A DNA stretch of 64,000 nt from Amphiura filiformis (Eukaryota > Echinodermata > Ophiuroidea > Amphilepidida > Amphiuridae): positions 55,593,776 through 55,657,775 of the forward strand of contig NC_092642.1 in assembly GCF_039555335.1 (NCBI RefSeq), in the 5' to 3' direction. The notes below the pieces were generated by a model, which was not told the origin of the DNA, did no database searches, and saw only the letters and a list, made by a program, of their open reading frames with translations. Shown one piece after another: positions 26,101-34,038 of this stretch. The position numbers and the translations under genes are program-made. How positions within the stretch are numbered: the stretch's first letter is position 1; each line of letters begins with the position of its first letter.

Positions 26101-29100
26101 GCCAAATTTTTGGAAGGTCATTTCAGGTCACCAGGGGTCATCTGAGGTCAAATTAGTAAAAACTGTCGATGGACATGAAACTTGGTGGGTACAGTCAACA
26201 TTTAAAGCCAAATTTTTGGAAGATCATTTCGAGGCCACCAGGGGTCATCTGAGGTCAAATTAGTAAAAACTGTCGTGTTGGTATGAAACTTAGTGGATAC
26301 AGTCAACATTTAGAGCCAAAGTTTTGGAAGGTCATTTCAGGGTCACCAGGGGTCAAATTAGTAAAAACTGTTGCATGGGCATGAAACTTGGTGGGCACAG
26401 TCACCATCAGCCAGATAATCGTGCTTAGCCGATAACCGCCAAATTCATTTACCTCTACCAAAAGTAATCACAAAAGCAGGCGGTTGCGAAAGCAGGCGAG
26501 ACTCGTGGTTCGAGAACCGCCTTGTTTAGGCTACTTCGCGCACCAAAAGCATTCATTTTTTCCACAATAATTCAACTTTTACACGTTATTCTTTGCCTTA
26601 TACGCATGTTTCATATCTTATCTATGGGCTCAATATGGAAATGAAGGAGAAAGCGACTTGTGTATTCCATTTTTTGATGTTTTCTGAAAAACCGTATTTG
26701 CCACCTGATTTTCAACATTGCGTTACGTAACAGCAGAGGTCACGCCAGTAAAAATTACCGGAAGTGAGCTAAGTTGCTGTCGTACTGTATAGTTTAGTTC
26801 ACCTCATGTTTGGTAGTGATGTTGTTACGAGTCGTACTTGACTCATAAGGCCAAAATCACCTTTTACCCGAACTCACACGAATGCACAACACAAATACAC
26901 TGTTTGGTTAAGCTAACAAAATCTAAGTCTTTAATTGAAAGCACGTTATGATTGGTATAATATATGACAACAAATGCACATACACAATATAATCACTCTT
27001 TTATCTATTTAGTACTTGGCCAGCATTCTTCTTCTTGGTGATCATAAAGTTCTTGCAATGTTCTGGACGACTGATGTAATATATCCTTAGTCACTTGTCC
27101 TGCGAAAATCAGCGAAGTCCAGTGTACACTTGAGTTTATAAATATCCTTGCGTATGAAATCCTCACACAAAACTGGTGTTGCTTTCTCCTTGCGCTGCTT
27201 TCTCCCAACTTAACTCCTTGCGCTGCTTTCTCCAAAAATGGTGCTATTTCCACCTTTCACACAATATCTTCAGGAAGCAGGTCTGCGATGCAGTTGTCCC
27301 CACTTATTTTGACAGTTGTGTTGCTCCTTTAAAGGTCCGTAACCCGATCGACAGCATCATCCCCCCGATTTTTTTCATTGTTGATGAGGTTTTGGCATCA
27401 CATAATAGATACTATTTTTCTCATTACTATCCTGAAATTTGACGCTCCAAGTCGATGTATTTCGAGAAATCATGAATCACAGCGGTTTTACAGGTATACC
27501 AGTTTGTAAACAATGGTAAATACTTTGGATTTCTGGGAGGAATTATGAGCGAAATATCAGTCACCGCAACAGCTACTTTGGTTTCACGTCATACCCATTC
27601 TGTGAAAAAGCGAACCACACTAACTGCTGAGGAGACGGTGCGCCGTATATAGTTATGAAAACAGCGATAGTAAGTGTGGTGTGCTAAATAGCTCAATTGA
27701 CTAGCGCGTTTGTTTTTACCGAGAGGTACCGGTTCAAAACCCGGTCTCGGAAGGGTTTTTTTCCTCTCCATTTTACCCAACCTTTTTTTATATTCATTTG
27801 AAATGTACATATTGCAAGGGAAATATATTTTGTTTCCTTTTTTCTGAAACGGTACAAAAAAAAACATTTTCCGTTCAATACGGGCCGGGCATTGTACAGT
27901 ATGTCAGCATTCGTCATTGCCTGCCCAGAATGCAATTCACGTATACCAAGGTATTGGATTGCAAATTTGGCTATTTATTCACATTTACGCTGAAAATGCT
28001 CTCGTTTTTCCCAAAGCAGCATAAAGGAGGCGATATTTGATATTATTATGTAATTTTAAAGACAATCCATATCCAAAACCAATAGGGTTACCCCCTTTAA
28101 CCAGACTTCAGCAAATCGGCAGAAGAATATATTTTCCTTTCTTGGAAGAAGTACGTTCCTTGACGTATTCTAAATCTTCTCCGACAACACTGGCAGGTAG
28201 TAGTGCATTGACTACTTAAAATTAATTCTGGTTCGCAATTTCCTTTCTTTGAAGCAATTGGACTGTAAGCATATTAGCTAGCTAGCCCAGATCAACACTA
28301 CAAACTGTGACAATAATAAAGGCTATTGCAGCCTATCAGATCTGTATCCAGATGATAATAATTTAACCTTTTCCATAAAGTCCGACACAATCCGCAGTAG
28401 ACCCTATGCCTTACCGTGGTCAATTTTCGTAGCTCCAAAATAATAACCATAATTTCAGACGAGGCTGAACTTGTAGCACTGTAGGAATCCTCCATGGCTA
28501 CACTTTGAAATACTCCCTGAGTATCCAGAATAACTGGTTAACATTAAATGCTCTCTTTTTGAGAGCTATAGCTATATCCATTCACATTACAATCATATCG
28601 ATACAGGTCTGCCTAGAATTATTGCAAACATGTTTTGAAGCAAATCTGGGATTTTCCCAATGTTCTAATAATAGACATTAACATTTCACCTTACATCACT
28701 TCCTGTGGGTTTTTCCCACTATTATGTCTATTTCACAATCTCAGGGGATTTTCCCCCGTGACATAAATAGTCTTCATAAATGATGTTGTTATTGCATTCA
28801 TCTGGGTTTTCCCCTAGATGTCATAATAAACAAACTATTTCATGATTAGAAAGGTAACTTCCCCTTTTTCATGATACACAATTATACAGGGTACATCACA
28901 ATGTCAATACTTTTTCATGGTTGCGCCTCAAGCGTGCCGACAAACAGCCCCTGTACATGTGCGTGTACACACAGCGCGTTTAACTTTACGCGGACACAGC
29001 TGGCTGTAGGATCCAATTTTCTTGACAAATCGCGAAGTCACAACTAAATTACATCAATATTATAGTAGATATTTATGATTCTTGTTGAAAAAGTGTAGAA

Positions 29101-31535
29101 AGTGCACAGAAACAATGATGAGAATGGCTAAATTAGTGAATTTAGTTTGCAACATTTCCTTCGCCGCGATACAGCTCGCCGCTATTGTTGTTGTTTTTCG
29201 TGAATGGAACTGATGACGTTGGGTCATTTACATATTATCAAACCATATCAATCAATCAAATGGCGTGGCTTCCTTTATCGGCCAATGAAAAAGTCTCGTT
29301 TTTCAATCATGAATATATGAATAACCAGTGCATCTTACATGGTGAAACTCATACCGTATTTGGTTTACACCTTTATGAATATGAATAAGAAGGTTTTGAT
29401 CGACAGGTCCCTCTCAAACGATAGTGTTACGTTATAGAAAAGACGCACTTTCGGAACAGAAATATCTAATTTACTCAATATTAACTGAACATTATGGATT
29501 CTACTTTGGCACATATTTATAATATATAATATATATATAGGAAAAACCTGAAAGTTTAAAGAAGATTGAATGTAATTTACGCGAGAAATCTATCAAAGAG
29601 TATTTTGACACCATGGACTTTAACGGTAGTTGTGAGGGAAGTAAATTCAAATTAACCGGGCTTGTGCATAGCGTTAATCCCCTTAGCAACCGGAAGACTG
29701 TTAGTCCAATAATTTACTCATGTTTTAGATGTTTGTACCATGCGCCAATCTAGCAACACTCCCACTCTCATCTCCTGAGTACACGATCAGCTACTACAAA
29801 GAACAGGACACTCTGGAGATGAGAGTGGGAATGTTACTAGATAGGTGCATTACTGATGAAGTTTAAATGATCGGAAGATGAAACATCTAAAATGTGAGTA
29901 AATTATTGGAATTGTAAAACATATATTTACCAACAATAGTAAACTTGGTCACTGGATAATGATGACATAATTTGTTTGGCCTATACTAAATTTCATTACT
30001 TTCTCATTTCACCTTATTTGTTGTAACAGTTGTTCACATCAAGTCAGCAGTTGGTATGGGCCCTGGAGGAGACGCGGCTAGCGTCGTACCAATCCTCCAA
30101 CAAGCTGCAGAGTCAGCGGAAAAGTCTATGGAAGCTTCTACCAGCTTGGCTACCGATCTCCTCACTCCAACCTCCACGCCTATGGTCACTCAAGGCGGAC
30201 TGATAAACGATGTACCGCCTGGCTTTGCGCCCCCGCATCTGGCGCAGAATAACGTGTCACCACAGACGAGTCTCGCCGGGGCGTGTAAGGTGCACCAAGA
30301 GAATCACAGTGGCTCGGCAAGAACAGACTTTATGTACAGGGTAGGAGGGATTAAGAAACCCCCTAGTCTAGACGACTTTGATTCGGACGATGACGAGGGC
30401 GCCATGATATGTACATCATACACGTCTACGACATTTACCAATACGACCAGCGCATCACTGATGCTAAGGGACCCGGCCACGGGGGCCAGATTTGTGCAAT
30501 CTCAGCTACTTCAGGTATGTTTATTTTAAAATAATTGGATATACATTGAGTTGGTCACCAAATTAGGAAACTTAGTCAGAAGGTTGAATAAAATATGTTC
30601 AGATGTTGCAAACCTTTGAAACATAACAAAAATTGTTACAAGGACAGCAATCTTACAACAGTAAATTAGGCTATTCCAGTTGAAATTCCTACACCCCTAG
30701 GAAGACATGACCTTAATCTCCCATGCAGGGGGTGCAGATTGAATGAAGTCAGGGAGATAAGTCTTAATTTGTAATCCACACTCCCTTCATGTCTTCCATA
30801 GGGGGTGTATGAATTTCAATTGGAATAACCTGTTGTTTAAAGTAAACCCACAATTAGTGTAAAATACAAAAGTTTTGCGTGCTACGCATGCACATCGTCC
30901 TAATTAAGTATTTTTTGGAAGCTCAGACATGTACACTATTGTACAGTACATGTTAAAGCAAGCATTTATTGTCCACGCCAAACACAATTTTTGTCCACGC
31001 CAAACACAGTTTGGAAGGCAACTATTAAGTGAGCCCCGATGTGTGTCTGTGCATAAAATGTTGACCAAAATTTGTAACCCTTACCCCTGGCTTCCTTTAT
31101 TGATTTCTCCCACATGCTTTGATGTAATACAATGGGACTTAGAAACATTGACATGTGTGATGTTAATAAAGATCATCTTGGGGTCACTCGAGGTAATTAT
31201 GCAAATGAAAGAACCACGAAAGCCTGAGAACCACCAGTTCGGTCATACATACATTTTGTGCACCGCTTAATTTAATAATCTCTCTTTTTATTTCATTTCA
31301 GGATGATCCACCTGATGAAAACGACATGGTATTTAGCCTAACACCACCACCCAGCAGTTCGGATCAAACTGCCCTTGGAGGTGACCTGCCAGTGACGGCC
31401 ATCTTGCACGGCAGCGACACACCTACAGAACAATGCAGCCAATCTAATCCCACAGACTTTCTACAGACGGAGTCAACTGGGTCGGAAATTGAAGGGTTTA
31501 GAGAAAGCACTATTAATCTGCAAGATTTAGAGTAG
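1954..31535 (+). CDS. ZXDC: ZXD-family C2H2 zinc-finger transcription factor (3' part, six exons)
   Basis: Seen: six exons (1954-2149, 6569-6749, 7914-8105, 10752-10850, 30030-30514, 31302-31535), each bounded by AG/GT, with junction phases 0, 1, 1, 1 and 0. The joined frame is open for about 461 residues to TAG. It begins inside the finger array and gives six C2H2 fingers in the long-linker CxxxxC form, then an acidic, Ser/Thr/Pro-rich tail. Known: human ZXDC has ten such fingers and a C-terminal activation region that works with CIITA on MHC class II genes. Landmarks shared with it are DKACRLK in finger 6, EHLKGH in finger 8, RSSLY in finger 9, GSARTD in the tail, QDDP at the last junction and the terminal STINLQDL. 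Inferred: orthologue of the ZXDA/B/C family, a nuclear transcriptional regulator. Fingers 1-4 and the start lie upstream of the window. Extra small phase-1 exons in the 19-kb intron cannot be excluded. Confidence 0.93.
2225..2695. repeat. ~90-bp tandem repeat with histone-type hairpins on the - strand
   Basis: Five degenerate units share CTTGTCAACAGAAAACAAGC, CAGACCTCGC and GGTTTGGTGGCTCTG, with spacings of about 80, 55, 89 and 91 bp. Hairpin sites are at 2280, 2498, 2590 and 2679. The copy at 2590-2605 is exactly the reverse complement of GGCTCTTTTCAGAGCC, and the - strand continues with ACCA, as at animal replication-dependent histone mRNA ends. The array sits in a ZXD intron; no histone coding sequence is adjacent. 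Confidence 0.85.
2696..3440 (+). repeat. dispersed repeat, copy 1 (interrupted by a MITE)
   Basis: Shares GGAGGATTTAAA, GATCTGGGCGACCAATCACA and, after the 2848-3236 insertion, GCAATCCAAAGTCAGTAGT and TCTATCAATTGTGCACA with 13345-13670. It is the filled version of that repeat. Confidence 0.85.
2848..3236. mobile_element. Harbinger-like MITE with a verifiable empty site
   Basis: Terminal inverted repeats of about 33 bp starting GGCCCTTCGCACTTGATTAT, flanked by TAA (2845-2847 and 3237-3239). The other copy of the host repeat (near 13487) has a single TAA and no insertion, giving the pre-insertion site. Confidence 0.93.
3460..3697. mobile_element. hAT-like MITE
   Basis: The ends TAGGGCTGCTAAGAATACG and its inverted copy are flanked by the perfect 8-bp duplication TTCTATGG (3452-3459 and 3698-3705). 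238 bp, T-homopolymer rich, non-coding. Confidence 0.93.
3749..5037. mobile_element. inverted-repeat element hosting a nested TTAA MITE
   Basis: Perfect 23-bp inverted ends starting GGTCGCATGTCATAAGTTGG at 3749 and ending at 5037, flanked by TTAT on both sides (3745-3748 and 5038-5041). It contains no coding frame. The TTAA element at 4145-4527 inserted into it. Confidence 0.8.
4145..4527. mobile_element. TTAA foldback MITE, family A
   Basis: Bounded by TTAA with ends TTAAGGTGGTACTACA. The arms pair over about 150 bp (for example GGAATCCAATTACT and CACTGAAATTTCAGTGA with their complements). Same family as 34039-34352. Confidence 0.92.
5051..5270. repeat. inverted-repeat MITE-like sequence
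   Basis: GGCTGTATGATTGGTACTAA on the left is matched, inverted, by GTACCAATCATTTTGATACAGC at the right. The target duplication is unclear. Confidence 0.55.
5763..5860. repeat. short dispersed repeat (TATTCCAGTTGAAAT family), diverged copy
   Basis: TATTCCATTTAAAATCC, then a hairpin of GTGGAAGA and TCTTCCAC. Related to the copies at 7224, 30668 and 32122. Confidence 0.5.
6569..6749 (+). CDS. ZXDC: ZXD gene exon: rest of finger 7, finger 8, start of finger 9
   Basis: The acceptor CATTACAG ends at 6568 and the donor GTAGGT starts at 6750. Phase 0 entry joins CTFE from the previous exon to GCAWAF, completing finger 7. Finger 8 follows (CDFDGC, EHLKGH), then YACNEP begins finger 9. The last 59 bases of this exon, its donor and the start of the intron are tandemly repeated downstream (see 6691-7224). 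Confidence 0.92.
6691..7224 (+). repeat. 89-bp tandem array made from a zinc-finger exon end plus its splice donor
   Basis: Six copies of exactly 89 bp start at 6691, 6780, 6869, 6958, 7047 and 7136. Each has 59 bp of coding sequence (from TCTCAAGGGTCACAAGG to GAACCAG), the donor GTAGGT (GTATGT in the last) and about 25 bp of intron ending GGCTAT. Copy 1 is the real exon end. Because 89 is not a multiple of three, reading past copy 1 meets a stop at 6773-6775. Confidence 0.96.
7220..7310 (+). repeat. TATTCCAGTTGAAAT-family repeat after the exon array
   Basis: GGCTATTCCAGTTGAAATCC followed by TATGGAAGACAGGACC. Its first bases (GGCTAT) are also the end of each 89-bp unit upstream, so the element was present before that array formed. 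Confidence 0.75.
7914..8105 (+). CDS. ZXDC: ZXD gene exon: rest of finger 9 and finger 10
   Basis: The acceptor is the CAG at 7911-7913 and the donor is GTAAGT at 8106. The two leading bases complete an aspartate codon with the G left by the previous exon, giving CNEPDC and finishing finger 9 (RSSLYMH). Finger 10 follows (CPFDTC, KHGLKNHMVKEH), matching the last ZXDC finger, which also has the H-x4-H ending. Confidence 0.93.
8573..8787. mobile_element. hAT-like MITE with GGTTGTCC repeats
   Basis: The ends CAGTGTTCGAATTT and, inverted, CAGCGTTCGAAATTT are flanked by the perfect 8-bp duplication CTTATCTC (8565-8572 and 8788-8795). The inside is mostly GGTTGTCC/GGACAACC motifs in both directions. 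Confidence 0.93.
8899..9356. repeat. inverted-repeat MITE-like sequence
   Basis: TACTGTATTGTTTGTATTAA then ATGCCCC on the left resembles the inverse of GGGGCGTTTATTACAAGTAC then GGTACGGTATTG on the right. About 450 bp, non-coding; exact ends uncertain. Confidence 0.6.
9551..10296. mobile_element. hAT-like element with a nested long palindrome
   Basis: Terminal inverted repeats of about 38 bp (CAGGTGCTATTTTAA... and CAGGGGCTATTTTAA...) are flanked by 8-bp ATACCGAT (9543-9550) and ATACGGAT (10297-10304), 7 of 8 matching. The GC-rich segment at 9740-9850 has many CpG. A palindrome lies at 9969-10152. Confidence 0.87.
9969..10152. repeat. near-perfect long palindrome
   Basis: Arms of about 85 bp (core CAATATCGTGTCATAATGGA and TGGGCTGGCCAATATT with their complements) surround a short GC-rich centre (CCGGCTGCGCGG). 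Able to form a very stable hairpin. Confidence 0.92.
10320..10530 (-). pseudogene. possible LINE reverse-transcriptase C-terminal fragment
   Basis: The - strand reads SVSCYGPRIRNKLPEHIF, recalling the (F/Y)xxGPxLWNxLPxxI segment near the end of many LINE reverse transcriptases. Only about 60 residues; tentative. Confidence 0.35.
10752..10850 (+). CDS. ZXDC: ZXD gene exon: post-finger linker
   Basis: The acceptor TTGTAG ends at 10751 and the donor GTATTT follows 10850. This 99-base exon is phase 1 at both ends and encodes about 33 residues (SEDMVYIPTEP to GTKT). No domain is recognised. It is supported by frame continuity on both sides and by flanking splice sites rather than by a strong family match. 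Confidence 0.75.
10881..11254. mobile_element. Harbinger-like MITE with TAA duplication
   Basis: GGCC then A-run then TTGTTTGTTTGTCCA on the left is matched inverted on the right. TAA flanks both sides (10878-10880 and 11255-11257). It starts 28 bp downstream of a ZXD splice donor. Confidence 0.82.
12845..13135. repeat. inverted-repeat MITE-like sequence
   Basis: CATAGTCGATTTTTGA near 12855 and its inverted match AAAAATCGACTATAG near 13118 enclose AT-rich DNA. Exact ends not resolved. Confidence 0.45.
13345..13670 (+). repeat. dispersed repeat, copy 2 (uninterrupted)
   Basis: Same sequence as 2696-3440 but without the MITE; GTTAACCGCAATCC at about 13485 is the empty site. Confidence 0.88.
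14140..14880 (-). pseudogene. CR1/L2-like LINE 3' fragment
   Basis: On the - strand, two frames (14862-14548, then 14623-14279) give SSRLDNNNALLYGLP, LQKIQNTAAR, LHWLPV, then YKCINDIAPLYLSELL and PRLWNELPIYIR. This is the usual order of the C-terminal end of CR1/L2-type reverse transcriptases. A frameshift lies near 14555. The sequence ends on the - strand in an ATT microsatellite (about 14152-14170), typical of such 3' ends. Truncated at the 5' end. Confidence 0.8.
15500..16150. other. low-information repeats, no gene
   Basis: CGCAGCTCCAAAAGACC recurs near 15560, 15740 and 15777 among GGGG/CCCC runs. Short frames here are not supported as genes. Confidence 0.5.
16878..17363. mobile_element. 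Harbinger-like MITE with TTA duplication
   Basis: Terminal inverted repeats of about 28 bp (GGGGGCTGGCATTTTCTTCG), flanked by TTA (16875-16877 and 17364-17366). Contains repeated CAAAAATAGGGGGTTATA segments and long G runs. Confidence 0.9.
19905..20112. repeat. AAACATTT-rich MITE-like sequence
   Basis: CCAGCTAACACAAAACATTT on the left and, inverted, CCTAGCAAATGCAAAACATT on the right. Between them AAACATTT/AAATGTTT occurs many times. Confidence 0.65.
20983..21048 (+). repeat. tRNA-like (SINE head) sequence
   Basis: TGGCTTAGTGGTAAAT resembles a pol III A box, and TTGGTTCGAACCCCGC, about 35 bp later, is a near-perfect B box. No full cloverleaf or clear anticodon stem is visible, so this is a SINE or tRNA pseudogene rather than a tRNA gene. 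Confidence 0.55.
21634..24957. mobile_element. TTAA element with long diverged inverted ends
   Basis: The ends start TTAAGGAG. The ends share, in inverted orientation, GGGAAGATGnAGGTT and CAGTGTTTCTAGA-CAAAAA over about 180 bp. 3.3 kb without a recognisable transposase. A foldback repeat (22183-22965) lies inside. Confidence 0.65.
22183..22965. repeat. large foldback repeat
   Basis: The left arm (GTCCGGTATCTACCAGAAGT, GGACTCTACCAAACCAACTT, TATGGTCCTATAACACATTC) is found inverted at 22830-22945. The inner parts (GGGGCCAAAAATTAAAA versus TTTTAATTTTCGCCCC) also pair. Confidence 0.88.
25139..25213 (-). repeat. tRNA-like (SINE head) sequence on the - strand
   Basis: On the - strand GATGGCTTAGTGGACAGAG (A box) and GAGTTCGATTCCCATG (B box) are followed by a T-rich tail with TTTTTTCCTCTCC. 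The same tail follows the copy at 27680, suggesting one SINE family. Confidence 0.6.
25693..26508. mobile_element. inverted-end element carrying a 107-bp tandem array
   Basis: GTCTCGCCTGATAAGGCAGG at the left and CAGGCGAGAC at the right are inverted. Between them are a GT microsatellite (25745-25775) and the array at 25922-26405. Confidence 0.55.
25922..26405 (+). repeat. 107-bp tandem array with AGGTCA motifs
   Basis: Units start at about 25922, 26030, 26137, 26244 and 26344 (the last shortened). Each contains GTCATCTGAGGTCAAATTA, ATGAAACTTGGTGGGTACAG and AGGTCATTTC-AGGTCACC. The AGGTCA pairs are spaced 5, 4 or 5 bp. Confidence 0.93.
27329..28100. mobile_element. TTAA element inserted in repeat R
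   Basis: TTAAAGGTCCGTAACCC at the left and, inverted, TTAAAGGGGGTAACCC at the right, with TTAA at both ends. The other copy of repeat R lacks this block. Contains the tRNA-like sequence at 27680. Confidence 0.8.
27680..27765 (+). repeat. tRNA-like (SINE head) sequence inside a TTAA element
   Basis: ATAGCTCAATTGACTAGCGC (A box region) and CGGTTCAAAACCCGG (B box) are followed by TTTTTTTCCTCTCC. A functional tRNA is unlikely. Confidence 0.6.
29700..29917. repeat. foldback repeat
   Basis: CCAATAATTTACTCATGTTT and CTCCCACTCTCATCTCC on the left pair with GGAGATGAGAGTGGGA and AAATGTGAGTAAATTATTGG on the right. It ends about 110 bp before the penultimate ZXD exon. Confidence 0.88.
30030..30514 (+). 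CDS. ZXDC: ZXD gene exon: C-terminal acidic/Ser-Thr-rich region
   Basis: The acceptor TTGTAACAG ends at 30029 and the donor GTATGT starts at 30515. Phase 1 entry gives VVHIKSAVG, then a low-complexity region rich in Ala, Ser, Thr and Pro. GSARTDF matches the conserved GSARTDY of ZXDC. An acidic run (DDFDSDDDEG) and a Thr-rich stretch follow. The exon ends on a glutamine codon (QLLQ), in phase with the next exon. GC content is clearly higher than in the surrounding intron. Confidence 0.9.
30668..30831. mobile_element. short inverted-repeat element (TATTCCAGTTGAAAT family), complete copy
   Basis: The left end GCTATTCCAGTTGAAATTCC and the inverted right end GGTTATTCCAATTGAAATTC enclose 164 bp with an internal GGAAGACATGA / TCATGTCTTCC pair. 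It lies in the last ZXD intron. Confidence 0.8.
31302..31535 (+). CDS. ZXDC: ZXD gene terminal exon
   Basis: The acceptor TTTCAG ends at 31301 and the stop TAG is at 31533-31535. The exon begins DDPPDEN, continuing LLQ from the previous exon exactly as VQDDP does in ZXDC. It ends ESTINLQDLE, matching the family's C-terminal STINLQDLQ. This is the strongest single piece of evidence for the gene's identity. Confidence 0.94.
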   Translation, partial: DDPPDENDMVFSLTPPPSSSDQTALGGDLPVTAILHGSDTPTEQCSQSNPTDFLQTESTGSEIEGFRESTINLQDLE

Positions 31536-32121
31536 ACCACAGCAGCTGATAGGTCCATCCCATCATGCTCTGCGGTACCATAGTATAAATGCACATGCCA
31601 TAGAAAGTGTACACAAAATCCCCCACTACAACGTTCTATCAGAGAAGCTTAGACTTTTGTTTGAAAAAATATGATCTTTTAAATATTGTGAAACTATCCA
31701 TAGCTCTTAATATTTAAGTGGCTCTTACTTAAGCTTAAAAAGTTACCTTTTCAGAGTCTGAGTTGAGCAAGGACATAGCTTGCGACGCCATCACGGCGTC
31801 CTCATTCAGCGCAGTGATTACACTCCTCCGGTCACCTGACCACCCGGTGGGAGGTCAAGTGGCAGCAGATCGTCATAGACTGCAATACATGATGGGATAC
31901 TCTCTCGAGCTGCTGTGGTGTAGACAAGTTTGATGAAGGCATTGTTTCCCTTCTGATACGGAAATCTTTGAATCAGATGCAATGATTTTTTTAAATCTCT
32001 TAAAATTAGAATCCTTGAGGATAAGCGGTCAAAATTTGCAGTCGGTTTGCCATTGTCGAAAAATGCCATTGTTATCCTCAATTCTCTCATGAGAAAACTT
32101 TTTTTGAGGATCAGAAAATGG

Positions 32122-32215
32122 GCTATTCCAGTTGAAATCCATACCCCCTATGGAAGACATCACCTTAATCTTCCACACCACACGAGAGTATGAATTTCAA
32201 ATGGTATTACAGATG
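32122..32215 (+). repeat. TATTCCAGTTGAAAT-family repeat in ZXD 3' region
   Basis: GGCTATTCCAGTTGAAATCC, TATGGAAGACATCACC and a degraded right end. If the ZXD transcript extends to a poly(A) site beyond it, this repeat is in the 3' UTR. Confidence 0.65.
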
Positions 32216-32506
32216 ATTATCATTATGTTTTGTTGAATCCAAGTGTGTGAAAATATTGGATCCATACCAAAGCATGATATTATTAATAATGATAAAATTA
32301 CTAATAATTCTTAATAATGATAAAATCCTTTACGCCCAATATTTATTGGTCTCATAACTAGGCCAATGAATGAAAAAACCTGTTGAATTCTGCATTTGAA
32401 GATGAATTTTTTGCAATAGATAAAGTGGCATCATAGAGGTATTTTAATTGTACCCAAAAGTTGTAGAAACATGAGAAATGAAGTAAAATGGTCAATTCAA
32501 CAAAGA

Positions 32507-33317
32507 AATAAACTTGTAAACAAAGACTCAAAAGTGATAAAAAATTAAATCATTGATTTTATTTTTGAGAAAAATCATGCGATTTAAATCAATGTGATTT
32601 CAAACAATCCTGTTGTGGTATCAGATTTTTTTTGAGGGGCCAATAAAATTTGACAAATTTATTTTTGCTCTAAATTTCATTGACTTGTTCTGGTAAAGCT
32701 CAAGTTTGCGAGAACGGCCAGTTAAGAAAAAAGCCGGTTATAAAACTAGCGGACAGGCAAAATTTCAAATACTTAGTGTTGATATTTGAATCAACAAAAC
32801 TTAACATATTGTGTAGATGTCGTGTATAATTCTGGATTTCCAGATAATTGCAGATCTTATTTTGTTTCATATTGAGGCGTATTATAAATGTACATGCTTT
32901 GTGTACACAGCCACCAGCCCAGTATGTACAATCCTGGAACCTAGGCAGATATAAGAACCTGGGCTGATCCCCCTTCTCTTTTTGAATAGCTCCTACACTT
33001 AATGTGTGCACATGGTTGATGTGTTGGAAATATGTTTTACTTTTATTTTGATAAGTTGCTGTATATCAAAAACAATTATGTATACATGCATATTATAACA
33101 AAACTTGTATCGCTTTTGTTAAAGAAAATGGATTTCAATGTTTTGACATTTACTTATTATAATTTATATTTTTTACGTATACCGTACCACAAGTTTTTAA
33201 AAAGATCAGTAATTTATTCTATTTTTCAAGCACAATTGTTTTAATTGAAAAAATTGTGTACATGTAAAGTTGTGACCTATTGTACTTCTGTATTGCAAAA
33301 GTTAAATGGAAAATAAA
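32507..33317 (+). promoter_or_regulatory. candidate poly(A) signals for the ZXD transcript
   Basis: AATAAA occurs at 32507-32512 and 33312-33317; the second is followed by a GT-rich stretch. Either would give a 3' UTR of about 1-1.8 kb. Nothing in the sequence decides between them. Confidence 0.3.
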
Positions 33318-34038
33318 GGGTTTGTAAGTTATAAGTTCCCCTGAAGACTTTTTAAAATGAATTGAAAAATCGTTGTCAAAATGAAACAAATTATAGGAGT
33401 TACTGGTAGCACATGTTGTTTTGCACAAATGGTCCAATTTGCAATGTCATACATTGTTGCTTTCGGTTCATTATGCAAGAAAAGATGTAGTTTTAAATTC
33501 TCACAAAGAATGCAGTATATTCTAAACTGTAGATTATATTCTATGCTTTGAGAGAGTTTAATCGGAGAAGATGAGAAAAGAAGAGATCGCTCGAACCTAT
33601 AATCCGATTGCCCACAGTTAAACTTCATTCACTTTTCTTTGTTTGGGGTACTTAAAACACCACTTGAATTTTCCTTTGTGGTAATCTGTTCATCTGCCAC
33701 ATGCTCAACCGATTCGGTAGTTCTCTTAGTGGAGAAAATATTCCACACACAGAAGTACATCGTTAAATTCCCAATTCGGCAGTCAAATCATGACTTTTTT
33801 TTTTTTAAAAAGCAATACTAACCAGGGTGACCATGATTTTTAAACGAATGAAAAAGCATTATATATATCGCAACTCCCATTAAAAAAATCAAAAGTTTTG
33901 TTAAGTTATGGAAAGTCAAGCATAATTAATTTTCCAGTAAAATTAATATAAGAGAATTCTATTTAAATGAGAATAAGTGACCTTGTATTCGATATGGGTC
34001 TTTATTGATAATACTGAACTGCCAAGAATAGAGTCTAT

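Larger units (their letters stand above)
26823..28860 (+). repeat. LTR-like repeat R, + strand copy (with nested insertions)
   Basis: Starts TGTTACGAGTCGTACTTGAC. It matches, in the opposite direction, 43346-42491. Shared parts include CAAAATCACCTTTTACCC, ACTCCTTGCGCTGCTTTCTC units, CACAATATCTTCAGGAAGCA, GGAAGAAGTACGTTC and ATTGGACTGTAAGCAT. It is interrupted by a TTAA element (27329-28100) and further unmatched DNA near 28320-28620, and ends in a series of GGG-N(4-5)-CCC motifs. Confidence 0.8.
10851..30029 (+). other. 19.2-kb ZXD intron, overview
   Basis: Apart from the elements listed, the stretches 12150-12845, 15130-15500, 18130-19900, 21050-21630, 23000-24950, 25214-25690 and 28900-29700 hold no gene I can support. 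They are AT-rich with scattered short repeats. Confidence 0.6.

Noticed and set aside
31818..32090. 90-residue - strand frame downstream of ZXD
   Set aside because: No recognisable domain, no splice context, and it overlaps the likely ZXD 3' UTR.
32700..33011. 103-residue - strand frame
   Set aside because: Composition resembles non-coding AT-rich DNA; no motif recognised.
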